A stretch of 64,000 nt of DNA from an uncultured Prevotella sp. (GTDB taxonomy: Bacteria; Bacteroidota; Bacteroidia; Bacteroidales; Bacteroidaceae), in the NCBI RefSeq assembly GCF_946407605.1, contig NZ_CAMJOS010000004.1, positions 1-64,000 on the forward strand. Reading direction: 5' to 3'. Position numbers and translations under genes: made by a program. A model generated the notes under the pieces. It did not search any database and was not told the DNA's origin. It was given only the letters and a program-made list of their open reading frames with translations. Below are positions 42,523 through 52,084 of this stretch, one piece after another (position 1 is the stretch's first letter; the number at the start of each line of letters is the position of its first letter).

Positions 42523-44064
42523 TTACTGTCCTTCCCGATATAGGATTATTTTGTCGCGAGTCTGCAAAACAAGTATTTGGTCCATAGGCCTGAAGTGCTC
42601 TATGTTAACTGAGAGTTGGCTCAATGCCTTCTGGTTTGAATCGGATACCCAGTAGGCTTGTTTGTCGAGCTGTTGCATAAAGAGTCTGTTGCGCCAGCGA
42701 CAAAATACGATATAGTGCTCTTCTGACTTCAGACGCTTCTGAATGTTAAGTTGTTTGTCAATCAGATACACATCGCCATTGGCTACTTGGATTGGCAGGA
42801 GGTCGCCGTTGACTGCTATGTTTACGAAACGCTGTCCTTGAGAATCATAGGCGAAAAGCGTGTCGCGCATCACCTGTAATAGTGAGCCTCTTTTTATCTC
42901 ATCCCAGCGCTTGGCTGCTATGGTGTGACCATCGTTCAGGGAAACGCTGCATAGTGAATCTTCAAAGACTACGTAGGCCAAATCATCACAGACATAAGCG
43001 TCCAATGCAACATTTTTGTCTTCTGACAATTGGTTCATAAAGAGCTGATGACCTGTTTGTTTGTCGTAGGAAGCCACGAAGGGCCGTCCTGCCTTGCACA
43101 GATTGTTTCCTTTTAAGCCAAACCCCAGGTTTATCATGCAAACCTTATCCTTGTTGTTTGACAACAGGGTGTGAGCGGCACTCTTCGCTGGCAGTTCTGT
43201 TTCCCATAGTGGTTGCATCTGCCTGTTCACCTTTGCAATATGTTTTCTGTCAGAGAAATAGAAACAGGTGTCGTCAATCAGTATGTTAGAGTGCAAACCT
43301 GAAATGAGTTTGCCTGACGATACGGGCATATACTGACGGTTGAAGCCTGATGCTACGGTTAATCCCAGGGCCGCGAAAGATGAAGCAAAGACACTGCCAA
43401 TGTCTGTAATGCTGGTTTGAACCTCAAACACATCAATATCGCCCGTGCGCACATCAATACGGCAAAGGTCATTATTTGCCACAACGATATGGGTGGAATC
43501 TTCCCAAAGCATCTGCTCCCAGCCGTTGTTTTTCATGGCAGAGGCTCGTGCCGACCATAGTTCCAAGCCTTCTTTGATGCTGTAAGCGCGCAGTATTCCT
43601 GAGTCATAAGAATAGCCCAGCACCACCGTTTCATCCTGATTAAAAGCTACGGGTATCAATAATGCATCCCAGCAGGGCAATCCTTTGTAGGGGTCTTTCA
43701 GAATCAGCGTGCCTTCCCTTTCCATCAGCACACCCTTGTCCGTATTGTATGCCCAAGAGTCCGAATAGTTGAAGAATTCACTCCATTCCATTTCTTGAGT
43801 CCTGAGGGTCAGCAGGCCCATGCTTCCTGTTTTTTTCCAATCTGTATCTTTCTTGTTTCGCTCGCGAAACATCAGCAACAGTCTTTCGCCCTTAGGGTTA
43901 GGCTGCACATCATACAGCGTCTTCCCAAAGTCCAGCGTTTCAGCCATGAGGGGCGAGCCGTCTGTCTTCTGTCCTATTGCCTCGTTCTTCGCTATTGGTG
44001 TCACTACTTGTGCATAAACCAAGCTGGCTGTAGTCAAGAATAGAAATAATACTGCTTTTCTCAT
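42523..44064 (-). CDS. Secreted beta-propeller-like protein, function unknown
   Basis: 513 residues with a signal peptide (MRKAVLFLFLTTASLVYA). Repeated short strands with hydrophobic and Trp/Asp patterns (CRIDVRTGDIDVF, KQTGHQLFMNQ, LVYAQV) suggest a beta-propeller of the PQQ or quinoprotein type, but no catalytic site is seen. The ATG at 44064 was preferred over a TTG at 44097. It starts 36 bp after the sufD stop and may be cotranscribed, without an obvious link to Fe-S assembly. Confidence 0.6.
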   Translation of the reverse strand: MRKAVLFLFLTTASLVYAQVVTPIAKNEAIGQKTDGSPLMAETLDFGKTLYDVQPNPKGERLLLMFRERNKKDTDWKKTGSMGLLTLRTQEMEWSEFFNYSDSWAYNTDKGVLMEREGTLILKDPYKGLPCWDALLIPVAFNQDETVVLGYSYDSGILRAYSIKEGLELWSARASAMKNNGWEQMLWEDSTHIVVANNDLCRIDVRTGDIDVFEVQTSITDIGSVFASSFAALGLTVASGFNRQYMPVSSGKLISGLHSNILIDDTCFYFSDRKHIAKVNRQMQPLWETELPAKSAAHTLLSNNKDKVCMINLGFGLKGNNLCKAGRPFVASYDKQTGHQLFMNQLSEDKNVALDAYVCDDLAYVVFEDSLCSVSLNDGHTIAAKRWDEIKRGSLLQVMRDTLFAYDSQGQRFVNIAVNGDLLPIQVANGDVYLIDKQLNIQKRLKSEEHYIVFCRWRNRLFMQQLDKQAYWVSDSNQKALSQLSVNIEHFRPMDQILVLQTRDKIILYREGQ

Positions 44065-44100
44065 GATATTACCAAACAAATGGATTTTCTTTATCAATAA

Positions 44101-45450
44101 CTATTTGCAGAGCTTGCAGCCATCACACTTGTTGAGCTCGCCGCGGAAGCGCTTTTCTACCAGGTAGTGGAGGCGGTCGCGGAGGGGTTCGAGCTGCATG
44201 TGGTCGATGACCTCGTTGATGAAGGCGTTCTGCAGCAGGAGCTTGGCCTCGGAAAGTGAGATGCCTCGCTGTCGCATGTAGAAGAGTGCGGCATCGTTGA
44301 GCTGACCTACGGTGGAGCCGTGGGCGCACTTCACGTCGTCGGCATAGATCTCGAGCATGGGCTGAGTGTACATGCGGGCCTCGCGGGTGGCAGTAAGGTT
44401 CTGATTGGTCATCTGCGAGGTGGTCTTCTGGGCACCGTGTTCTACCAGCACGCGACCTGCAAAGGCGCCTGTGGCCTTGTCGTCGAGCACGTATTTATAG
44501 AGCTCGTTGCTGGTGCAATGGGGCGCTTTGTGGACGATGAGGGTGTTGTTGTCGACGTGCTGCTGCTTGTCGGCGATGACGCAGCCGTAGCATTGGCATT
44601 CGGCTCCCTCTCCGCTGAGGGTGAGGTCGAGGCGGTTACGCGTGATGCCGTTGTGCAGGGTGATGACGTTATGGTTTACGCGGCTGTCGCGCTGCTGGTC
44701 TATATAGACATTGCTCACGCGTACATTCTTATGATGGGTCTCTTCGAGGCAATACAAATCCAGCGATGCATTCTCGCCTACGAAAGCCTCGATGACCTGC
44801 GTGCCGAGAAAGTTGCGGTCGTCGGCAGCGTGGTCGCAAAACAGCATCTTTAATTCTGCTCCCGCCTCGAGGATGATAAGCACGCGGCGGTTGACCATCA
44901 GAGAGGCCTCCTGGGAATTAAACGGACTTTTTAGGATGTTGATGACCTGGATGGCACGCTCTACCTTTACGTTCTTGGGCACATAGACGTAGAGGCCGTC
45001 CTGCGCCAGCATGGTGTTGAGGTCGGTGGCGGCATCGTTGGCCTTGCCAGCCAGGCGGTTGTAGTAATCGCTGGTGGCAAAGTCCTTGAGCGAGCCCACG
45101 ACGACACCCTCGGGCAAGTGTCCTTTCTGCTTATCGTCGTGGAAAAACATATCGTTGACCACGAAATAGAGGCTCGTAGAGAGGTTGGGCACATCGCAAC
45201 GGAAGGCCTTGTAGGGGTCCACGGGGATGTTCAGGCGATTGAGGTTCAGACCATAGTCGGGCTCAAAAAGCTTCTGCATGTCGGTGTACTTATAGCGCTC
45301 CACCTTTTTCGAGGGGAAGCCCTGCTTACAGAAGCGCTCAAAGGCCTCGTCGCGAACGGCATTCATCGCCTCGCTGCTGTGGTCGCAAATCATCCCGCGA
45401 CATTCCTTATAGAGATCAATATATTGCTGCTCAGAACTCGAAGTAATCAT
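44101..45450 (-). CDS. sufD: Fe-S cluster assembly protein SufD
   Basis: A 449-residue scaffold subunit of SufBC2D. The core repeated beta helix shows 'VFVGENASLDLYCLEETHHK', 'ITLHNGITRNRLDLTLSGEG' and, near the C-terminus, HGSTVGQLNDAALFYMRQRG and AFINEVIDHM, all typical. Start at the ATG at 45450, since the sequence just upstream (45452-45484) is the ATTCTCAATT repeat and not coding. Directly downstream of sufC. Confidence 0.93.
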   Translation of the reverse strand: MITSSSEQQYIDLYKECRGMICDHSSEAMNAVRDEAFERFCKQGFPSKKVERYKYTDMQKLFEPDYGLNLNRLNIPVDPYKAFRCDVPNLSTSLYFVVNDMFFHDDKQKGHLPEGVVVGSLKDFATSDYYNRLAGKANDAATDLNTMLAQDGLYVYVPKNVKVERAIQVINILKSPFNSQEASLMVNRRVLIILEAGAELKMLFCDHAADDRNFLGTQVIEAFVGENASLDLYCLEETHHKNVRVSNVYIDQQRDSRVNHNVITLHNGITRNRLDLTLSGEGAECQCYGCVIADKQQHVDNNTLIVHKAPHCTSNELYKYVLDDKATGAFAGRVLVEHGAQKTTSQMTNQNLTATREARMYTQPMLEIYADDVKCAHGSTVGQLNDAALFYMRQRGISLSEAKLLLQNAFINEVIDHMQLEPLRDRLHYLVEKRFRGELNKCDGCKLCK

Positions 45451-45451
45451 A

Positions 45452-45484
45452 ATTTTCAATTCTCAATTCTCAACTCTCAATTAA
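45452..45484. repeat. ATTCTCAATT-type repeat at the sufC-sufD junction
   Basis: TTTTCAATTCTCAATTCTC with CAACTCTCAATT following; fills the whole linker. Same family as the insertion in the DUF3109 gene. Confidence 0.8.
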
Positions 45485-45486
45485 GA

Positions 45487-46242
45487 TTACTCTTCTCCGA
45501 TTTCTTCCTTTATCCAGTCGTAGCCGTGCTCCTGAATCTGCACAGCCAGCTCGGGGCCGCCAGTCTTCACGATGCGTCCCTTGTAGAGCACATGCACATA
45601 CTGGGGCTTGATCATCTCGAGCAGACGGTCGTAGTGGGTGATGACGATGCACGACGACTCTGGGGTCTGCAACTTGTTGACACCCTCGGCCACGATACGC
45701 ATGGCATCGACGTCGAGGCCAGAGTCGGTCTCGTCGAGGATAGAGAGCTTGGGCTCGAGCATAGCCATCTGGAATATCTCGTTGCGCTTCTTCTCGCCAC
45801 CGCTGAAGCCCTCGTTCACAGAGCGGTTGGCCAGCTTGGAGTCGAGCTCCACGATCTTGCGCTTCTCGCGCATCAGCTTCAGGAATTCGGCAGCATTCAG
45901 CGGCTCCAGGCCCTGATACTTGCGCTTCTCGTTGATGGCGGCCTTCATGAAGTTGGTCATCGACACGCCAGGAATCTCGACAGGATACTGAAACGACAGG
46001 AACAAGCCCTCGTGGGCCCTGTCCTCGGGCTTCATCTGCAGCAGGTTCTTGCCGTTGAAAAAAGCTTCGCCCTCAGTCACCTCGTAGAGCGGATTGCCCA
46101 CAAGGACTGCTGAGAGCGTAGATTTACCTGAGCCGTTGGGGCCCATGATGGCGTGCGTCTCACCGTCGCGAATGGTGAGGTCGATGCCTTTCAATATCTC
46201 TTTCTCGCCAATTTTGGCGTGCAGGTTTCGTACTTCTAACAT
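45487..46242 (-). CDS. sufC: Fe-S cluster assembly ATPase SufC
   Basis: A 251-residue ABC ATPase: Walker A GPNGSGKST (34-42), Q-loop SFQYPVEIPG, signature FSGGEKKRNEIFQM, Walker B LSILDETDSGLD. Drives conformational change in SufBC2D. It begins its operon with its own promoter at 46265. sufB, normally upstream, is absent; the upstream neighbour is an unrelated receptor gene. Confidence 0.96.
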   Translation of the reverse strand: MLEVRNLHAKIGEKEILKGIDLTIRDGETHAIMGPNGSGKSTLSAVLVGNPLYEVTEGEAFFNGKNLLQMKPEDRAHEGLFLSFQYPVEIPGVSMTNFMKAAINEKRKYQGLEPLNAAEFLKLMREKRKIVELDSKLANRSVNEGFSGGEKKRNEIFQMAMLEPKLSILDETDSGLDVDAMRIVAEGVNKLQTPESSCIVITHYDRLLEMIKPQYVHVLYKGRIVKTGGPELAVQIQEHGYDWIKEEIGEE

Positions 46243-46264
46243 CTTTTTCTTCGTATTTGGGGGG

Positions 46265-46272
46265 CAAAGGTA
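46265..46272 (-). promoter_or_regulatory. -7 element of sufC
   Basis: TACCTTTG on the reverse strand, 23 bp before the sufC start. Confidence 0.65.
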
Positions 46273-46328
46273 CGAAAAAAAAACGAAAGTACAAAATTTG
46301 CGATAAGACTTATGTCTTAACGAGCATT

Positions 46329-49223
46329 TTATCTGTTTCTGCCGCCCGAGCTGCTTCCATCGCGATTACCCCACTTCTTGTCGTAGCGGCCTTCGGTGTC
46401 GGCCTTTCCGCCAAAGATGTTCAGGCGATAGCGCACATGAAGCATGGCATAGGTGTTGATGCTGTTATAGCGGGTATCGCTGCGCCCTGTGGCGTTGACC
46501 CATCGCTCGTAGTTGCTCTGCTGTGCCAGCACGTCGTAGAAGTTGAGGGCCACGATGAGCGACTTGTCCTTGAGGAACATCTTCGACACCTGACCGTTCC
46601 AGATGAGCTCGTTGGTGTTCGACGAGGGGTCGTTGAAACCACGGCGGCTGTTCTCGTGCAGGTTGGTGGAGATCTCGAAGTCCATTGGCAGACGCACCAT
46701 CACCTGTCCGCCATAGCTGAATCGCCATGTGTCAAGGTTGGCATTAGGCTGCAGCTCGTTGCGCGAGTGCTGATAGTTCACGTTGCCGTCGAGGGTCACC
46801 TCCAGCCAGTCGTTTCTGAAGCTGATGTTCAGGCGCTGGTTCACGTTGGTGGTGCGCGTGGTGTTCTTCTCGGCATCGGCCTTGGCCTGAGCCACGTAGC
46901 TCACATAGTTGTTGTAGCGCAGACGCGTGTCGGAGCCCACATTCCAATGGGCGGCGCTGTCGATGGCGGTATTGAAGTTGAAGCCGCCGTCGGCATTCCA
47001 GTTGCCGTTGATATTCTCTGGGCGCGACTCGCTACCACCAGTCGCAGCATTATAGCGCACCAGGTTCGAAATGCTGTTACGGATATGGCGGTAGTTACCA
47101 TAGAGCACTATCGAGCGCTTGTATTTCGAGATGTAGTTCTTGTAGTAGACGTTGAGCGAGTTGGTGAACTGCGGCTTCAGTCCTGGGTTACCCTCGGTGA
47201 TATAGAGGGGGTTGGAGTCGTCCCTGATGGCCAGCAGCTGGGTAATCTCAGGCTGGCGTGTGTCGCCTCGATAGTGGAACCAGATGTCGTGCTGGTCGCT
47301 GAACTTATAGTGGAAGTCGAGTGTTGGTGTCACGTTGGTCACATTGCGGATGGTGTCCACATAGATGCCGCGATAGTCCTGAATGAAGTTGGAGTGCTGC
47401 GGCTGCACCAGCACACCCACGTTATAGTCGTACTCCTCCTGATAGTGGCGCAGCGTCAGGCGGATGTTGTGGGTGTAGTTCTTATACTCAGAATAGCGAC
47501 TGAGGTTGGGGTCGAGATAGGGGTCGAGGGGCTCAAGGGTGCCGAGCCAGGGGTCCCACTCACGATAATCGGGGGCTATGCCAGAGAAGGGGTTCTGGGC
47601 CATGCGGCTGAACTCATAGGTCTGGCGGTCGCTCTTGTTCTGATTATAGCGCAGCTCGTAGTTGGCCTGCAGGTGGGCACCTTCCCACAGCGGCTCACTA
47701 TAGGTGACGCTGGTCACATAGCCCTTGTTGTCGCTGGGCGTGGTGTTATAGCGGGCCGTGAAATAGGTAGAGTCCTGACCTGCCTGATTCTTTACACGAT
47801 AGAGGTGCACATCGTTGTTCGACGTGTTGCGGTTCTCGCTGTCGCCAATAGAGCCCTCGAAACGCACGGTGATGTTGCGGCCCCTGGCATTGAGGCGGCG
47901 ATAGAGTTGCAGCATACCCCACGCATTCTTGTTCTCGCCATAGCTCAGACTGGCACTCTGATTGTGGTTGACAAGGGATGGGGCTAATTGGTCTAACGAG
48001 GCTAATGGGTTATCGACAGAGAGATAGGGGTCGGCATCGAAGGTGGCGCTGGCCGAGGTCGAGATACCGTCGTTGGTGCCGTAGCTGCCGTTGGCGCGGA
48101 ACAGGATATTGGTCAGCGAGTCAGGCTTCCACTCAAAGCGCACGTTACCATTCCAGTTGTTGCTGCGACTGAGGCTCCTCGATTGGCTGTTGGAGAAGGT
48201 GCGGTAGTCCTGACTATAGAAGTTCTCGCTGGAGTTCTCGTTCTCGTTGTCGCCTCCACGATGGTTCCAGCGCACGCTGGCGTCAATCTTCAGCTTCTCG
48301 CCGTCGTCGTAGTTCAGGTTCGTACCCAGCATCTTACGGGAGTTCAGACCACGACGGTTCCACCAACCGGCATTCTCTTCCTTGTTGTTGAAGTTGCCCA
48401 TCAGCACAAAGCGCATATTATCGGTAAAGCTGCTACCCATGCCGCGCGAGGCGTAGCGATGCTCAGTACCGCCAGCAATATCGAGGTTGGTCATATAGCC
48501 GCGATTCATACCTTTCTTAATGGTGAAGTCGAGCACGGTCTCCTTGTTGCCGTCCTCAATACCCGTGATGCGGGCCTGGTCGCTCTGCTGGTCGTAGAAC
48601 TTCACATTCTGGATGATGCTCACAGGCAGGTTCTTCAGCGCCGTCTCCACATCGCCCAGCATAAACTCCTTACCGTCGATCAGAATCTTCTGAATGGCCT
48701 TGCCGTTGACGGTGATATTACCGTCTTCATCGACTTCGGCACCAGGCATGCGCTTGATGAGCTCCTCGATGGGCGAGCCCTCTGGCGTGCGGAAGGCATC
48801 GGGGTTATAAACCAACGTGTCTTTCTTCACCATCACCTGAGCTGCACGACCTGTAACTACCGCTTCTTTCAGCAGCACGGCGTCTGTCGACATCATCAGC
48901 GTTCCTAAGTCCTGACTCTGGTTGCGACGCAGCGTCACCTCGCGCTCAATAGGCTGAAAACCCACCGATGATATCTTGATGCGGAAAATGCCGTTGCCTG
49001 GAGCCTCCACGGAGAAATTACCGCGAAGGTCGGTTACGGAGCCACCCACGAAGGTGGAGTCACGCTGACGGAACAGTTGCACGCTGGCCTGTACCATAGG
49101 CTCGCGCAGCTCTGCATCAATCACCTGACCACTAATGGTCTGTTGTCTGTCATCTTCTTGTGCCTGTGCGCCGAGCGTCGTCAGCAGCAAGGTCATCAGT
49201 AATATCGTAAATCGTTTCATCAT
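46329..49223 (-). CDS. TonB-dependent outer-membrane receptor-like protein, non-SusC type
   Basis: 964 residues. Signal peptide (about 1-21), carboxypeptidase-regulatory-like Ig domain (about 28-120: ISGQVIDAELREPMVQASVQ), plug-like region with 'LIKRMPGAEVDEDGNITVNG' and KILIDGKEFMLGD, then a long beta-barrel (about 200-930) of the OMP_b-brl class, ending Gly/Ser-rich. The TonB box and SusD partner are not present. Probably uptake of a nutrient or a surface role; ligand unknown. A second in-frame ATG (49220) is equally possible. Confidence 0.85.
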   Translation of the reverse strand: MMKRFTILLMTLLLTTLGAQAQEDDRQQTISGQVIDAELREPMVQASVQLFRQRDSTFVGGSVTDLRGNFSVEAPGNGIFRIKISSVGFQPIEREVTLRRNQSQDLGTLMMSTDAVLLKEAVVTGRAAQVMVKKDTLVYNPDAFRTPEGSPIEELIKRMPGAEVDEDGNITVNGKAIQKILIDGKEFMLGDVETALKNLPVSIIQNVKFYDQQSDQARITGIEDGNKETVLDFTIKKGMNRGYMTNLDIAGGTEHRYASRGMGSSFTDNMRFVLMGNFNNKEENAGWWNRRGLNSRKMLGTNLNYDDGEKLKIDASVRWNHRGGDNENENSSENFYSQDYRTFSNSQSRSLSRSNNWNGNVRFEWKPDSLTNILFRANGSYGTNDGISTSASATFDADPYLSVDNPLASLDQLAPSLVNHNQSASLSYGENKNAWGMLQLYRRLNARGRNITVRFEGSIGDSENRNTSNNDVHLYRVKNQAGQDSTYFTARYNTTPSDNKGYVTSVTYSEPLWEGAHLQANYELRYNQNKSDRQTYEFSRMAQNPFSGIAPDYREWDPWLGTLEPLDPYLDPNLSRYSEYKNYTHNIRLTLRHYQEEYDYNVGVLVQPQHSNFIQDYRGIYVDTIRNVTNVTPTLDFHYKFSDQHDIWFHYRGDTRQPEITQLLAIRDDSNPLYITEGNPGLKPQFTNSLNVYYKNYISKYKRSIVLYGNYRHIRNSISNLVRYNAATGGSESRPENINGNWNADGGFNFNTAIDSAAHWNVGSDTRLRYNNYVSYVAQAKADAEKNTTRTTNVNQRLNISFRNDWLEVTLDGNVNYQHSRNELQPNANLDTWRFSYGGQVMVRLPMDFEISTNLHENSRRGFNDPSSNTNELIWNGQVSKMFLKDKSLIVALNFYDVLAQQSNYERWVNATGRSDTRYNSINTYAMLHVRYRLNIFGGKADTEGRYDKKWGNRDGSSSGGRNR

Positions 49224-49245
49224 TGTCGCTTAATCGTCCTAATCA

Positions 49246-49275
49246 TGGAAAAGCCACCCGCCTCATCGGTCAAGT
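49246..49275 (-). promoter_or_regulatory. Leader hairpin of the receptor gene
   Basis: In the reverse-strand leader GAGCCAC pairs with GTGGCTT, followed by TTTTCC. Could be an attenuator-like structure or a chance hairpin; about 23 bp before the ATG. Confidence 0.3.
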
Positions 49276-49325
49276 GGCTCCTCGTTTTTATAGTTATAAC
49301 GTCTCTTGTGTTGGTTAAGACATTG

Positions 49326-49355
49326 CAAAGATAGTCATTTTCAGCAGACTATCAA
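49326..49355 (-). promoter_or_regulatory. Promoter of the receptor gene
   Basis: Reverse-strand TTG (49355-49353), exactly 19 nt, TATCTTTG (49333-49326). Confidence 0.8.
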
Positions 49356-49401
49356 GGAGTTTCGTACGAAAAACCTGCGCAACGCATTGCGCGTTTTCTC
49401 C

Positions 49402-51987
49402 TTACAATGTCGTCACTACTTTCTCAAGAACGTTGTCAGCACTCGAAGGGCCTACCATAAACAAATACTCTCCTCGCTGGAAACGCATGGTATTGCTTTG
49501 TGCATCCCAGCTCTCCAACTGTTTCTTGGGCAGAGAAATGCTCACGGTTCGACTCTCACCTGCCTTGAGACTCACCTGCTGGTAGGCGCAGAGGGTCTTT
49601 TGCGGACCTTCCTTATCAGCTGTGCGACGATAATAAACCTGTGCGGTCTCTATGCCATCCACGCTGCCTGTATTCTTCACCGTAAGGGTAAGGGTGACGT
49701 TATCGCCATTCACCTTGACGCTGGGCTTCGAGAACGAGAATGTGGTGTAGCTCAGGCCGTAGCCAAAGGGGAACAAGGGCTCGCCAGTGAAGTAGCGGTA
49801 GGTGCGATTCTTCATGGTGTAATCAAGGAAATCGGGCAGGTCGTCGGTGCTGCGGTAGAAGGTCACAGGCAACTTGCCGCTGGGGTTATAGCGGCCTGTG
49901 AGCACGTCGGCCAAGGCCAAACCGCCCTGTTCGCCGTCATACCACCATTGCAGGATAGCGTCGCAGGTCTCCAGTTCGGGTGTCAACGCCACAGCGCCAC
50001 CAGAGCAGTTGACAAACACCACCTTCTTGCCTGCCTCGTGCAACCAATGCAGCACGTCGCGCTGGGCCTGCGGCAACTCAATACTGGTGCGGTCGCCACC
50101 ACGGAAGCCTGGCTCGCTGACGCGCATCTCCTCACCCTCCAAACGGGGTGAGATACCTCCTATGAAGACAATGGTCTCTGCATCGCCCACCTGTGCCAGC
50201 AACTCCTGAGGCGTGGGTACAGCCTTATGCTGGATATCGAAGTTCAGGGCACCATAGCCTGTCTCCTGCACATAATCTATCTGTACGCGATAGTGCTCGC
50301 CTGCCTTCACGGTAATTTCCTTTTGGGCGTTCTGAATACGCTGACGGGCCTGCCACAGGTTGACGATGGTGTCGCCATTAACCAGCAGGCGAATCTTATC
50401 GTCGCCGCCAATGGTGAAGATAAGGGTTTCGTCACGCGTGGGAATGAGCGTAGCGTCGAGACGGGCAGAGAAGTTCTCGAGATTCACACCAGGAGCAAAG
50501 ACGGTATTGCCACCATTGCTTAGCTTCACAGGCTCGGTCAAAGTGACGGTGGTAACAGGTGTTCCCGTCATATCGGTATTGTTATAGTAAACAGCCTGCA
50601 TGCCAGCATTGCCCAACGGAGCTTTCAGCTCGCCAAAGCGGCTCTCAATACTCTCGTTGCGAGTCAGACCACAGCCCAGCAAATAGGGCACATTGCCCAG
50701 CTGCTGGCGGATGCCCTCAAGGGCGGTTACGGTCTTAGTAGGATAGCCTGCATAGTTGCCCCATTGCATCACGGAGTCATTCGCATTAGGTCCCATCACC
50801 AAAACCTTCGGCGTTGTCCCCCCAATAGGCAGCACGCCATTATTCTTCAGCAACACAATGCTCTTGCGGGCCATATCGAGGGCCAGCTGCTTGTGTTCTT
50901 TCGAGGCTACTGACGATGACGGAATCTTGGTCCACGAAACACGCTCATCACTATCGAAATCGCCCACTTCCATACGGGCAATAAGAAGTCGGCGCAGAGA
51001 GCGGTCGAGGTCAGACTCCTTGATATCACCACGCTGCACAGCCTCGGGCAAATGACGATACTCTGAACCACACTCCACATCGGTACCTGCCAGCACAGCC
51101 TGAGCAGAAGCCTCTGGACTGTCCTTAGCGGTATTGTGCCAACGAGGCAGGAAGTCGCGAATGGCACCACAGTCGCTGGTTATCAAGCCCTTGAAGCCCC
51201 ATTCTTCGCGAAGTATCTGCTGTTCGTAGCGGGTCTGACTGCAACAAGGCTGACCGTCGATGCGCTGATAGGCACACATCACCTCGGCCACCTCGCCCTG
51301 CTGCACCAAAGCCTTGAAGGCTGGCAGATAGGTCTCCCAGAGGTCGCGCTCGGGCAGGTTCTCTACATCGAAGGTATGGCGGTTCCATTCTGGTCCGCTA
51401 TGCACGGCAAAGTGCTTGGCACAGGCCAGCAGCTTCTTATAGTTGCTCAGCGGCTTACCATCGTAGCTGTAGCCTTGCAGGCCACGCACCACAGCAAGAC
51501 CCATCTTCGACGTCAGGAAGGGGTCTTCGCCATAGGTCTCCTGTCCTCTACCCCAACGCGGGTCGCGGAAGATGTTGATATTGGGTGTCCAGAACGACAG
51601 ACTCTGATAGCGGCGGATGTTTCCTGACTGCTTAGCCTGCTGCGCCTTTACGCGAGCCTCATCGCTGACTGCCGTGAAGACCTGATGCAACAAGGCATCA
51701 TCCCACGAAGCAGCCATTGCCATCGTAATGGGGAACACGGTGGCATAACCATTGCGACCCACACCATGAAGGGCTTCGTTCCACCATTGGAACTGCGGTA
51801 TCTGCAAACGGTCGATGGCAGGCGAGGTGTCCATCATTAGCCTGACTTTCTCTTCCAGCGTCAAGCGCTTCAACAAATCATCGGCACGCTGCTCGGCTGT
51901 GAGCTGCGGATTCTGATAAGGCAATGTCTGAGCCGAGAGCGGCAGCATGACAGCCAATAAAAACATCAATGTAATTTGTCGTTTCAT
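49402..51987 (-). CDS. Secreted beta-xylosidase/beta-glucosidase, GH3 with PA14 insert
   Basis: 861 residues starting MKRQITLMFLLAVMLPLSAQ. The GH3 (beta/alpha)8 barrel has the nucleophile D272 in GLITSDCGAI and substrate residues CAKHFAVHSGPE. A PA14-like insert (about 440-590) interrupts the C-terminal domain, and a fibronectin-III-like domain ends the protein. ECGSEYRHLPEAV after the nucleophile is typical of GH3 beta-xylosidases. Releases xylose or glucose from oligosaccharides. The gene has its own promoter and lies at the end of the hemicellulase block. Confidence 0.93.
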   Translation of the reverse strand: MKRQITLMFLLAVMLPLSAQTLPYQNPQLTAEQRADDLLKRLTLEEKVRLMMDTSPAIDRLQIPQFQWWNEALHGVGRNGYATVFPITMAMAASWDDALLHQVFTAVSDEARVKAQQAKQSGNIRRYQSLSFWTPNINIFRDPRWGRGQETYGEDPFLTSKMGLAVVRGLQGYSYDGKPLSNYKKLLACAKHFAVHSGPEWNRHTFDVENLPERDLWETYLPAFKALVQQGEVAEVMCAYQRIDGQPCCSQTRYEQQILREEWGFKGLITSDCGAIRDFLPRWHNTAKDSPEASAQAVLAGTDVECGSEYRHLPEAVQRGDIKESDLDRSLRRLLIARMEVGDFDSDERVSWTKIPSSSVASKEHKQLALDMARKSIVLLKNNGVLPIGGTTPKVLVMGPNANDSVMQWGNYAGYPTKTVTALEGIRQQLGNVPYLLGCGLTRNESIESRFGELKAPLGNAGMQAVYYNNTDMTGTPVTTVTLTEPVKLSNGGNTVFAPGVNLENFSARLDATLIPTRDETLIFTIGGDDKIRLLVNGDTIVNLWQARQRIQNAQKEITVKAGEHYRVQIDYVQETGYGALNFDIQHKAVPTPQELLAQVGDAETIVFIGGISPRLEGEEMRVSEPGFRGGDRTSIELPQAQRDVLHWLHEAGKKVVFVNCSGGAVALTPELETCDAILQWWYDGEQGGLALADVLTGRYNPSGKLPVTFYRSTDDLPDFLDYTMKNRTYRYFTGEPLFPFGYGLSYTTFSFSKPSVKVNGDNVTLTLTVKNTGSVDGIETAQVYYRRTADKEGPQKTLCAYQQVSLKAGESRTVSISLPKKQLESWDAQSNTMRFQRGEYLFMVGPSSADNVLEKVVTTL

Positions 51988-52017
51988 CTTAATAAATGAG
52001 TTAAGTCCTTTCTGTTG

Positions 52018-52025
52018 CAAAGTTA
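52018..52025 (-). promoter_or_regulatory. -7 element of the GH3 gene
   Basis: TAACTTTG on the reverse strand, 31 bp before the start at 51987. Confidence 0.6.
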
Positions 52026-52084
52026 CGATTTATTACCGAGATAATTACCAAAGAGCTGCTATTATTAACTTTTATTGAGGTCTG

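Noticed and set aside
46257..47987. 576-codon forward open frame across the receptor gene
   Set aside because: Antisense shadow of the beta-barrel gene; Val/Ile/His-rich composition is typical of such frames here.
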